Positions 41,491-53,520 of a DNA stretch of 64,000 bases are shown here, in pieces (positions within the stretch are counted from its first letter, which is position 1; each line of letters opens with the position of its first letter). The DNA is from Argentina anserina (taxonomy: Eukaryota; Streptophyta; Magnoliopsida; Rosales; Rosaceae): positions 186,001 to 250,000 of the forward strand of contig NW_026089536.1 of the NCBI RefSeq assembly GCF_933775445.1, in the 5' to 3' direction. Both the position numbers and the translations under genes were made by a program. Below the pieces are notes generated by a model. It worked only from the letters and a program-made list of their open reading frames with translations. It made no database searches and had not been told where the DNA came from.

Positions 41491-43137
41491 ACATCGTTTG
41501 CGTATCTTTACTATTCCAATTGTGTATCTTTTATTTCTCGTTTGAGTATCTTTCTGTAAGGCTTCTGATGCGAGTTTCTATTGTATTTGAGAGTTTTGCA
41601 AGTGTGGGAGTGTGTTTCTTTCAAACTGAGTATCTTTACATAGTTTGCGTATCTTTACTATTCCAATTGGGTATCTTTACATCGTTTGCGTATCTTTACT
41701 ATTCCAATTGTGTATCTTTTCATTTCTCGTTTGAGTATCATTCTATAAGGCTTCTGATGCGAGTTTCTATTGCATTTGAGAGTTTTGCAAGTGTGGGAGT
41801 GTGTTTCTTTCAAACTGAGTATCTTTGCATAGTTTGCGTATCTTTACTATTCAAATTGTGTATCTTTACATCGTTTGCGTATCTTTACTATTCCAATTGT
41901 GTATCTTTTCTTTTCTCCTTTGAGTATCTTTCTGTAAGGCTTTCTGATGCGAGTTTCTATTGAATTTGAGAGTTTTGCAAGTGTGGGAGTGTGTTTCTTT
42001 CAAACTGAGTATCTTTACATAGTTTGCGTATCTTTACTATTCAAATTGTGTATCTTTACATCGTTTGCGTATCTTTACTATTCCAATTGTGTATCTTTTC
42101 TTTTCTCGTTTGAGTATCATTCTGTAAGGCTTCTGATGCGAGTTTCTATTGCATTTGAGAGTTTTGCAAGTGTGGGAGTGTGTTTCTTTCAAACTGAGTA
42201 TCTTTACATAGTTTGCGTATCTTTACTATTCCAATTGTGTATCTTTACATCGTTTGCGTATCTTTACTATTCCAATTGTGTATCTTTACATCGTTTGCGT
42301 ATCTTTACTATTCCAATTGTGTATCTTTTCTTTTGTCGTTTGAGTATCTTTCTGTAAGGCTTTCTGATGCGAGTTTCTATTGAATTTGAGAGTTTTGCAA
42401 GTGTGGGAGTGTGTTTCTTTCAAACTGAGTATCTTTACATCGTTTGCGTATCTTTACTATTCCAATTGTGTATCTTTTCTTTTCTCGTTTGATTATCTTT
42501 CTGTAAGACTTCTGATGCGAGTTTCTATTGTATTTGGGAGTTTTGCAAGTGTGGGAGTGTGTTTCTTTCAAACTGAGTATCTTTACATCGTTTGCGTATG
42601 TTTACTATTCCAATTGTGTATCTTTACATCGTCTGCGTATCTTTACTATTCCAATTGTGTATCTTTTCTTTTCTCCTTTGAGTATCTTTCTGTAAGGCTT
42701 TCTGATGCGAGTTTCTATTGAATTTGAGAGTTTTGCAAGTGTGGGAGTGTGTTTCTTTCAAACTGAGTATCTTTACATCGTTTGCGTATCTTTACTATTC
42801 CAATTCTGTATCTTTACATCGTTTGCGTATCTTTACTATTCCAATTGTGTATCTTTTATTTCTCGTTTGAGTATCTTTCTGTAAGGCTTCTGATGCGAGT
42901 TTCTATTGTATTTGAGAGTTTTGCAAGTGTGGGAGTGTGTTTCTTTCAAAGTGAGTATCTTTACATCGTTTGCGTATCTTTACTATTCCAATTGTGTATC
43001 TTTTCTTTTCTCGTTTGAGTATCTTTCTGTAAGGCTTCTGATGCGAGTTTCTATTGAATTTCAGAGTTTTGCAAGTGTGGGAGTGTGTTTCTTTCAAACT
43101 GAGTATCTTTACATCGTTTGCGTATCTTTACTATTCC

Positions 43138-44540
43138 AATTGTGTATCTTTACATCGTTTGCGTATCTTTACTATTCCAATTGTGCATCTTTTCATTTCT
43201 CGTTTGAGTATCTTTCTGTAAGGCTTTTGATGCGAGTTTCTATTGTATTTTAGAGTTTTGCAAGTGTGGGAGTGTGTTTCTTTCAAACTGAGTATCTTTA
43301 CATCGTTTGTGTATCTTTACTATTCCAATTGTGTATCTTTACATCGTTTGCGTATCTTTACTATTCCAATTGTGCATCTTTTCATTTCTCGTTTGAGTAT
43401 CTTTCTGTAAGGCTTCTGATGCAAGTTTCTATTGTATTTGAGAGTTTTGCAAGTGTGGGAGTGTGTTTCTTTCAAACTGAGTATCTTTACATCGTTTGTG
43501 TATCTTTACTATTCCAATTGTGTATCTTTTCATTTCTCGTTTGAGTATCTTTCTGTAAGGCTTTCTGATGCGAGTTTCTATTGAATTTGAGAGTTTTGCA
43601 AGTGTGGGAGTGTGTTTCTTTCAAACTGAGTATCTTTACATCGTTTGCGTATCTTTACTATTCCAATTGTGTATCTTTACATCGTTTGCGTATCTTTACT
43701 ATTCCAATTGTCTATCTTTTCTTTTCTCGTTTGAGTATCTTTCTGTAAGGCTTCTGATGCGAGTTTCTATTGTATTTGAGAGTTTTGCAAGTGTGGGAGT
43801 GTGTTTCTTTCAAACTGAGTATCTTTACATCGTTTGCGTATGTTTACTATTCCAATTGTGTATCTTTACATCGTTTGCGTATCTTTACTATTCCAATTGT
43901 GTATCTTTTCTTTTCTCGTTTGAGTATCTTTCTGTAAGGCTTCTGATGCGAGTTTCTATTGTATTTGAGAGTTTTGCAAGTGTGGGAGTGTGTTTCTTTC
44001 AAACTGAGTAACTTTACATCGTTTGCGTATCTTTACTATTCCAATTGTGTATCTTTACATCGTTTGCGTATCTTTACTATTCCAATTGTGTATCTTTTCA
44101 TTTCTCGTTTGAGTATCTTTCTATAAGGCTTCTGATGCGAGTTTCTATTGTATTGGAGAGTTTTGCAAGTGTGGGAGTGTGTTTCTTTCAAACTGAGTAT
44201 CTTTACATCGTTTGTGTATCTTTACTATTCCAATTGTGTATCTTTTCATTTCTCGTTTGAGTATCTTTCTGTAAGGCTTTCTGATGCGAGTTTCTATTGA
44301 ATTTGAGAGTTTTGCAAGTATGGGAGTGTGTTTCTTTCAAACTGAGTATCTTTACATAGTTTGCGTATCTTTACTATTCCAATTGTGTATCTTTACATCG
44401 TTTGCGTATCTTTACTTTTCCAATTGGGTATCTTTTCATTTCTCGTTTGAGTATCTTTCTGTAAGGCTTTCTGATGCGAGTTTCTATTGAATTTGAGAGT
44501 TTTGCAAGTGTGGGAGTGTGTTTCTTTCAAACTGAGTATC
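43138..44540 (+). repeat. Six-copy higher-order block, copy 5 (shortened)
   Basis: Markers are in the same order, with GGCTTTTGATG at 43222. The GATGTGAGTTTC monomer is missing, so this copy is one monomer (about 189 bp) shorter than the others. A single-monomer deletion explains this. Confidence 0.83.
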
Positions 44541-44826
44541 TTTACATCGTTTGCGTATCTTTACTATTCCAATTCTGTATCTTTACATCGTTTGCGTATC
44601 TTTACTATTCCAATTGTGTATCTTTTATTTCTCGTTTGAGTATCTTTCTGTAAGGCTTCTGATGCGAGTTTCTATTGTATTTGAGAGTTTTGCAAGTGTG
44701 GGAGTGTGTTTCTTTCAAACTGAGTATCTTTACATAGTTTGCGTATCTTTACTATTCCAATTGGGTATCTTTACATCGTTTGCGTATCTTTACTATTCCA
44801 ATTGTGTATCTTTTCATTTCTCGTTT

Positions 44827-45097
44827 GAGTATCATTCTATAAGGCTTCTGATGCGAGTTTCTATTGCATTTGAGAGTTTTGCAAGTGTGGGAGTGTGTTT
44901 CTTTCAAACTGAGTATCTTTGCATAGTTTGCGTATCTTTACTATTCAAATTGTGTATCTTTACATCGTTTGCGTATCTTTACTATTCCAATTGTGTATCT
45001 TTACATCGTTTGCGTATCTTTACTATTCCAATTGTGTATCTTTACATCGTTTGCGTATCTTTACTATTCCAATTGTGTATCTTTTCTTTTCTCGTTT
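44827..45097 (+). repeat. 271-bp monomer with four core copies
   Basis: This is the longest monomer I found: one head, four successive core copies, and a tail of the TCTTTTCTTTTCTCG type. Its length equals 148 plus three times 41, so it extends the stepwise series exactly. It appears only once in the window and therefore looks young. Confidence 0.88.
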
Positions 45098-47829
45098 GAG
45101 TATCATTCTGTAAGGCTTCTGATGCGAGTTTCTATTGCATTTGAGAGTTTTGCAAGTGTGGGAGTGTGTTTCTTTCAAACTGAGTATCTTTACATAGTTT
45201 GCGTATCTTTACTATTCCAATTGTGTATCTTTACATCGTTTGCGTATCTTTACTATTCCAATTGTGTATCTTTACATCGTTTGCGTATCTTTACTATTCC
45301 AATTGTGTATCTTTTCTTTTGTCGTTTGAGTATCTTTCTGTAAGGCTTTCTGATGCGAGTTTCTATTGAATTTGAGAGTTTTGCAAGTGTGGGAGTGTGT
45401 TTCTTTCAAACTGAGTATCTTTACATCGTTTGCGTATCTTTACTATTCCAATTGTGTATCTTTTCTTTTCTCGTTTGATTATCTTTCTGTAAGACTTCTG
45501 ATGCGAGTTTCTATTGTATTTGAGAGTTTTGCAAGTGTGGGAGTGTGTTTCTTTCAAACTGAGTATCTTTACATCGTTTGCGTATGTTTACTATTCCAAT
45601 TGTGTATCTTTACATCGTCTGCGTATCTTTACTATTCCAATTGTGTATCTTTTCTTTTCTCCTTTGAGTATCTTTCTGTAAGGCTTTCTGATGCGAGTTT
45701 CTATTGAATTTGAGAGTTTTGCAAGTGTGGGAGTGTGTTTCTTTCAAACTGAGTATCTTTACATCGTTTGCGTATCTTTACTATTCCAATTCTGTATCTT
45801 TACATCGTTTGCGTATCTTTACTATTCCAATTGTGTATCTTTTATTTCTCGTTTGAGTATCTTTCTGTAAGGCTTCTGATGCGAGTTTCTATTGTATTTG
45901 AGAGTTTTGCAAGTGTGGGAGTGTGTTTCTTTCAAACTGAGTATCTTTACATCGTTTGCGTATCTTTACTATTCCAATTGTGTATCTTTTCTTTTCTCGT
46001 TTGAGTATCTTTCTGTAAGGCTTCTGATGCGAGTTTCTATTGAATTTGAGAGTTTTGCAAGTGTGGGAGTGTGTTTCTTTCAAACTGAGTATCTTTACAT
46101 CGTTTGCGTATCTTTACTATTCCAATTGTGTATCTTTACATCGTTTGCGTATCTTTACTATTCCAATTGTGCATCTTTTCATTTCTCGTTTGAGTATCTT
46201 TCTGTAAGGCTTCTGATGCGAGTTTCTATTGTATTTGAGAGTTTTGCAAGTGTGGGAGTGTGTTTCTTTCAAACTGAGTATCTTTACATCGTTTGCGTAT
46301 TATGTATCTTTACATCGTTTGCGTATCTTTACTATTCCAATTGTGTATCTTTTCTTTTCTCGTTTGAGTATCTTTCTGTAAGGCTTCTGATGCGAGTTTC
46401 TATTGAATTTGAGAGTTTTGCAAGTGTGGGACTGTGTTTCTTTCAAACTGAGTATCTTTACATCGTTTGCGTATCTTTACTATTCCAATTGTGTATCTTT
46501 ACATCTCTCGTTTGAGTATCTTTCTGTAAGGCTTTCTGATGCGAGTTTCTATTGAATTTGAGAGTTTTGCAAGTGTGGGAGTGTGTTTCTTTCAAACTGA
46601 GTATCTTTACATAGTTTGCGTATCTTTACTATTCCAATTGTGTATCTTTACATCGTTTGCGTATCTTTACTATTCCAATTGTGTATCTTTTCATTTCTCG
46701 TTTGAGTATCTTTCTGTAAGGCTTTCTGATGCGGGTTTCTATTGAATTTGAGAGTTTTGCAAGTGTGGGAGTGTGTTTCTTTCAAACTGAGTATCTTTAC
46801 ATCGTTTGCGTATCTTTACTATTCCAATTCTGTATCTTTACATCGTTTGCGTATCTTTACTATTCCAATTGTGTATCTTTTATTTCTCGTTTGAGTATCT
46901 TTCTGTAAGGCTTCTGATGCGAGTTTCTATTGTATTTGAGAGTTTTGCAAGTGTGGGAGTGTGTTTCTTTCAAACTGAGTATCTTTACATCGTTTGCGTA
47001 TTATGTATCTTTACATCGTTTGCGTATCTTTACTATTCCAATTGTGTATCTTTTCTTTTCTCGTTTGAGTATCTTTCTGTAAGGCTTCTGATGCGAGTTT
47101 CTATTGAATTTGAGAGTTTTGCAAGTGTGGGAGTGTGTTTCTTTCAAACTGAGTATCTTTACATCGTTTGCGTATCTTTACTATTCCAATTGTGTATCTT
47201 TTCATTTCTCGTTTGAGTATCATTCTCTAAGGCTTTCTGATGCGAGTTTCTATCGTATTTGAGAGTTTTGCAAGTGTGGGAGTGTGTTTCTTTCAAACTG
47301 AGTATCTTTACATCGTTTGCGTATGTTTACTATTCCAATTGCGTATCTTTACATCGTTTGCGTATCTTTACTATTCCAATTCTGTATCTTTACATCGTTT
47401 GCGTATCTTTACTATTCCAATTGTGTATCTTTTATTTCTCGTTTGAGTATCTTTCTGTAAGGCTTCTGATGCGAGTTTCTATTGTATTTGAGAGTTTTGC
47501 AAGTGTGGGAGTGTGTTTCTTTCAAACTGAGTATCTTTACATCGTTTGCGTATGTTTACTATTCCAATTGCGTATCTTTACATCGTTTGCGTATCTTTAC
47601 TATTCCAATTCTGTATCTTTACATCGTTTGCGTATCTTTACTATTCCAATTGTGTATCTTTTCATTTCTCGTTTGAGTATCTTTCTGTAAGGCTTTCTGA
47701 TGCGGGTTTCTATTGAATTTGAGAGTTTTGCAAGTGTGGGAGTGTGTTTCTTTCAAACTGAGTATCTTTACATCGTTTGCGTATCTTTACTATTCCAATT
47801 GTGTATCTTTTCATTTCTCGTTTGAGTAT

Positions 47830-49990
47830 CATTCTCTAAGGCTTTCTGATGCGAGTTTCTATCGTATTTGAGAGTTTTGCAAGTGTGGGAGTGTGTTTCT
47901 TTCAAACTGAGTATCTTTACATCGTTTGCGTATGTTTACTATTCCAATTGTGTATCTTTACATCGTTTGCGTATCTTTACTATTCCAATTCTGTATCTTT
48001 ACATCGTTTGCGTATCTTTACTATTCCAATTGTGTATCTTTTATTTCTCGTTTGAGTATCTTTCTGTAAGGCTTCTGATGCGAGTTTATATTGTATTTGA
48101 GAGTTTTGCAAGTGTGGGAGTGTGTTTCTTTCAAACTGAGTATCTTTACATCGTTTGCGTATCTTTACTATTCCAATTCTGTATCTTTACATCGTTTGCG
48201 TATCTTTACTATTCCAATTGTGTATCTTTTATTTCTCGTTTGAGTATCTTTCTGTAAGGCTTCTGATGCGAGTTTCTATTGTATTTGAGAGTTTTGCAAG
48301 TGTGGGAGTGTGTTTCTTTCAAACTGAGTATCTTTACATCGTTTGCGTATTATGTATCTTTACATCGTTTGCGTATCTTTACTATTCCAATTGTGTATCT
48401 TTTCTTTTCTCGTTTGAGTATCTTTCTGTAAGGCTTCTGATGCGAGTTTCTATTGAATTTGAGAGTTTTGCAAGTGTGGGAGTGTGTTTCTTTCAAACTG
48501 AGTATCTTTACATCGTTTGCGTATCTTTACTATTCCAATTGTGTATCTTTACATCTCTCGTTTGAGTATCTTTCTGTAAGGCTTTCTGATGCGAGTTTCT
48601 ATTGAATTTGAGAGTTTTGCAAGTGTGGGAGTGTGTTTCTTTCAAACTGAGTATCTTTACATAGTTTGCGTATCTTTACTATTCCAATTGTGTATCTTTA
48701 CATCGTTTGCGTATCTTTACTATTCCAATTGTGTATCTTTTCATTTCTCGTTTGAGTATCTTTCTGTAAGGCTTTCTGATGCGGGTTTCTATTGAATTTG
48801 AGAGTTTTGCAAGTGTGGGAGTGTGTTTCTTTCAAACTGAGTATCTTTACATCGTTTGCGTATCTTTACTATTCCAATTGTGTATCTTTTCATTTCTCGT
48901 TTGAGTATCATTCTCTAAGGCTTTCTGATGCGAGTTTCTATCGTATTTGAGAGTTTTGCAAGTGTGGGAGTGTGTTTCTTTCAAACTGAGTATCTTTACA
49001 TCGTTTGCGTATGTTTACTATTCCAATTGTGTATCTTTACATCGTTTGCGTATCTTTACTATTCCAATTCTGTATCTTTACATCGTTTGCGTATCTTTAC
49101 TATTCCAATTGTGTATCTTTTATTTCTCGTTTGAGTATCTTTCTGTAAGGCTTCTGATGCGAGTTTATATTGTATTTGAGAGTTTTGCAAGTGTGGGAGT
49201 GTGTTTCTTTCAAACTGAGTATCTTTACATCGTTTGCGTATCTTTACTATTCCAATTCTGTATCTTTACATCGTTTGCGTATCTTTACTATTCCAATTGT
49301 GTATCTTTTATTTCTCGTTTGAGTATCTTTCTGTAAGGCTTCTGATGCGAGTTTCTATTGTATTTGAGAGTTTTGCAAGTGTGGGAGTGTGTTTCTTTCA
49401 AACTGAGTATCTTTACATCGTTTGCGTATTATGTATCTTTACATCGTTTGCGTATCTTTACTATTCCAATTGTGTATCTTTTCTTTTCTCGTTTGAGTAT
49501 CTTTCTGTAAGGCTTCTGATGCGAGTTTCTATTGAATTTGAGAGTTTTGCAAGTGTGGGAGTGTGTTTCTTTCAAACTGAGTATCTTTACATCGTTTGCG
49601 TATCTTTACTATTCCAATTGTGTATCTTTACATCTCTAGTTTGAGTATCTTTCTGTAAGGCTTTCTGATGCGAGTTTCTATTGAATTTGAGAGTTTTGCA
49701 AGTGTGGGAGTGTGTTTCTTTCAAACTGAGTATCTTTACATAGTTTGCGTATCTTTACTATTCCAATTGTGTATCTTTACATCGTTTGCGTATCTTTACT
49801 ATTCCAATTGTGTATCTTTTCATTTCTCGTTTGAGTATCTTTCTGTAAGGCTTTCTGATGCGGGTTTCTATTGAATTTGAGAGTTTTGCAAGTGTGGGAG
49901 TGTGTTTCTTTCAAACTGAGTATCTTTACATCGTTTGCGTATCTTTACTATTCCAATTCTGTATCTTTACATCGTTTGCGTATCTTTACT
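47830..49990 (+). repeat. Tandem 1,079-bp duplication
   Basis: The CATTCTCTAAGG head marker at 47830 and 48909, and every monomer between, repeat at an offset of 1079 bp. The shared private variant GAGTTTATATTG occurs in both copies. One difference is CTCTCGTTTG near 48556 versus CTCTAGTTTG near 49635. Confidence 0.88.
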
Positions 49991-51922
49991 ATTCCAATTG
50001 TGTATCTTTTATTTCTCGTTTGAGTATCTTTCTGTAAGGCTTCTGATGCGAGTTTCTATTGTATTTGAGAGTTTTGCAAGTGTGGGAGTGTGTTTCTTTC
50101 AAACTGAGTATCTTTACATCGTTTGCGTATTATGTATCTTTACATCGTTTGCGTATCTTTACTATTCCAATTGTGTATCTTTTCTTTTCTCGTTTGAGTA
50201 TCTTTCTGTAAGGCTTCTGATGCGAGTTTCTATTGAATTTGAGAGTTTTGCAAGTGTGGGAGTGTGTTTCTTTCAAACTGAGTATCTTTACATCGTTTGC
50301 GTATCTTTACTATTCCAATTGTGTATCTTTTCATTTCTCGTTTGAGTATCATTCTCTAAGGCTTTCTGATGCGAGTTTCTATCGTATTTGAGAGTTTTGC
50401 AAGTGTGGGAGTGTGTTTCTTTCAAACTGAGTATCTTTACATCGTTTGCGTATGTTTACTATTCCAATTGTGTATCTTTACATCGTTTGCGTATCTTTAC
50501 TATTCCAATTCTGTATCTTTACATCGTTTGCGTATCTTTACTATTCCAATTGTGTATCTTTTATTTCTCGTTTGAGTATCTTTCTGTAAGGCTTCTGATG
50601 CGAGTTTATATTGTATTTGAGAGTTTTGCAAGTGTGGGAGTGTGTTTCTTTCAAACTGAGTATCTTTACATCGTTTGTGTATTATGTATCTTTACATCGT
50701 TTGCGTATCTTTACTATTCCAATTGTGTATCTTTTCTTTTCTCGTTTGAGTATCTTTCTGTAAGGCTTCTGATGCGAGTTTCTATTGAATTTGAGAGTTT
50801 TGCAAGTGTGGGAGTGTGTTTCTTTCAAACTGAGTATCTTTACATCGTTTGCGTATCTTTACTATTCCAATTGTGTATCTTTACATCTCTCGTTTGAGTA
50901 TCTTTCTGTAAGGCTTTCTGATGCGAGTTTCTATTGAATTTGAGAGTTTTGCAAGTGTGGGAGTGTGTTTCTTTCAAACTGAGTATCTTTACATAGTTTG
51001 CGTATCTTTACTATTCCAATTGTGTATCTTTACATCGTTTGCGTATCTTTACTATTCCAATTGTGTATCTTTACATCGTTTGCGTATCTTTACTATTCCA
51101 ATTGTGTATCTTTTCTTTTGTCGTTTGAGTATCTTTCTGTAAGGCTTTCTGATGCGAGTTTCTATTGAATTTGAGAGTTTTGCAAGTGTGGGAGTGTGTT
51201 TCTTTCAAACTGAGTATCTTTACATCGTTTGCGTATCTTTACTATTCCAATTGTGTATCTTTTCTTTTCTCGTTTGATTATCTTTCTGTAAGACTTCTGA
51301 TGCGAGTTTCTATTGTATTTGAGAGTTTTGCAAGTGTGGGAGTGTGTTTCTTTCAAACTGAGTATCTTTACATCGTTTGCGTATGTTTACTATTCCAATT
51401 GTGTATCTTTACATCGTCTGCGTATCTTTACTATTCCAATTGTGTATCTTTTCTTTTCTCCTTTGAGTATCTTTCTGTAAGGCTTTCTGATGCGAGTTTC
51501 TATTGAATTTGAGAGTTTTGCAAGTGTGGGAGTGTGTTTCTTTCAAACTGAGTATCTTTACATCGTTTGCGTATCTTTACTATTCCAATTCTGTATCTTT
51601 ACATCGTTTGCGTATCTTTACTATTCCAATTGTGTATCTTTTATTTCTCGTTTGAGTATCTTTCTGTAAGGCTTCTGATGCGAGTTTCTATTGTATTTGA
51701 GAGTTTTGCAAGTGTGGGAGTGTGTTTCTTTCAAACTGAGTATCTTTACATCGTTTGCGTATCTTTACTATTCCAATTGTGTATCTTTTCTTTTCTCGTT
51801 TGATTATCTTTCTGTAAGACTTCTGATGCGAGTTTCTATTGTATTTGAGAGTTTTGCAAGTGTGGGAGTGTGTTTCTTTCAAACTGAGTATCTTTACATC
51901 GTTTGCGTATCTTTACTATTCC

Positions 51923-53520
51923 AATTGTGTATCTTTACATCGTTTGCGTATCTTTACTATTCCAATTGTGCATCTTTTCATTTCTCGTTTGAGTATCTTT
52001 CTGTAAGGCTTTTGATGCGAGTTTCTATTGTATTTGAGAGTTTTGCAAGTGTGGGAGTGTGTTTCTTTCAAACTGAGTATCTTTACATCGTTTGTGTATC
52101 TTTACTATTCCAATTGTGTATCTTTACATCGTTTGCGTATCTTTACTATTCCAATTGTGCATCTTTTCATTTCTCGTTTAAGTATCTTTCTGTAAGGCTT
52201 CTGATGCAAGTTTCTATTGTATTTGAGAGTTTTGCAAGTGTGGGAGTGTGTTTCTTTCAAACTGAGTATCTTTACATCGTTTGTGTATCTTTACTATTCC
52301 AATTGTGTATCTTTTCATTTCTCGTTTGAGTATCTTTCTGTAAGGCTTTCTGATGCGAGTTTCTATTGAATTTGAGAGTTTTGCAAGTGTGGGAGTGTGT
52401 TTCTTTCAAACTGAGTATCTTTACATCGTTTGCGTATCTTTACTATTCCAATTGTGTATCTTTACATCGTTTGCGTATCTTTACTATTCCAATTGTCTAT
52501 CTTTTCTTTTCTCGTTTGAGTATCTTTCTGTAAGGCTTCTGATGCGAGTTTCTATTGTATTTGAGAGTTTTGCAAGTGTGGGAGTGTGTTTCTTTCAAAC
52601 TGAGTATCTTTACATCGTTTGCGTATGTTTACTATTCCAATTGTGTATCTTTACATCGTTTGCGTATCTTTACTATTCCAATTGTGTATCTTTTCTTTTC
52701 TCGTTTGAGTATCTTTCTGTAAGGCTTCTGATGTGAGTTTCTATTGTATTTGAGAGTTTTGCAAGTGTGGGAGTGTGTTTCTTTCAAACTGAGTATCTTT
52801 ACATCGTTTGCGTATGTTTACTATTCCAATTGTGTATCTTTACATCGTTTGCGTATCTTTACTATTCCAATTGTGTATCTTTTCTTTTCTCGTTTGAGTA
52901 TCTTTCTGTAAGGCTTCTGATGCGAGTTTCTATTGTATTTGAGAGTTTTGCAAGTGTGGGAGTGTGTTTCTTTCAAACTGAGTAACTTTACATCGTTTGC
53001 GTATCTTTACTATTCCAATTGTGTATCTTTACATCGTTTGCGTATCTTTACTATTCCAATTGTGCATCTTTTCATTTCTCGTTTGAGTATCTTTCTATAA
53101 GGCTTCTGATGCGAGTTTCTATTGTATTGGAGAGTTTTGCAAGTGTGGGAGTGTGTTTCTTTCAAACTGAGTATCTTTACATCGTTTGTGTATCTTTACT
53201 ATTCCAATTGTGTATCTTTTCATTTCTCGTTTGAGTATCTTTCTGTAAGGCTTTCTGATGCGAGTTTCTATTGAATTTGAGAGTTTTGCAAGTATGGGAG
53301 TGTGTTTCTTTCAAACTGAGTATCTTTACATAGTTTGCGTATCTTTACTATTCCAATTGTGTATCTTTACATCGTTTGCGTATCTTTACTATTCCAATTG
53401 GGTATCTTTTCATTTCTCGTTTGAGTATCTTTCTGTAAGGCTTTCTGATGCGAGTTTCTATTGAATTTGAGAGTTTTGCAAGTGTGGGAGTGTGTTTCTT
53501 TCAAACTGAGTATCTTTACA
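51923..53520 (+). repeat. Six-copy higher-order block, copy 6
   Basis: Markers are in the same order, with GGCTTTTGATG at 52007. Copies 3 and 6 are 20.7 kb apart yet keep the same monomer order from about 31.6 kb and 52.35 kb onward, so copying has acted over tens of kilobases. Confidence 0.85.
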
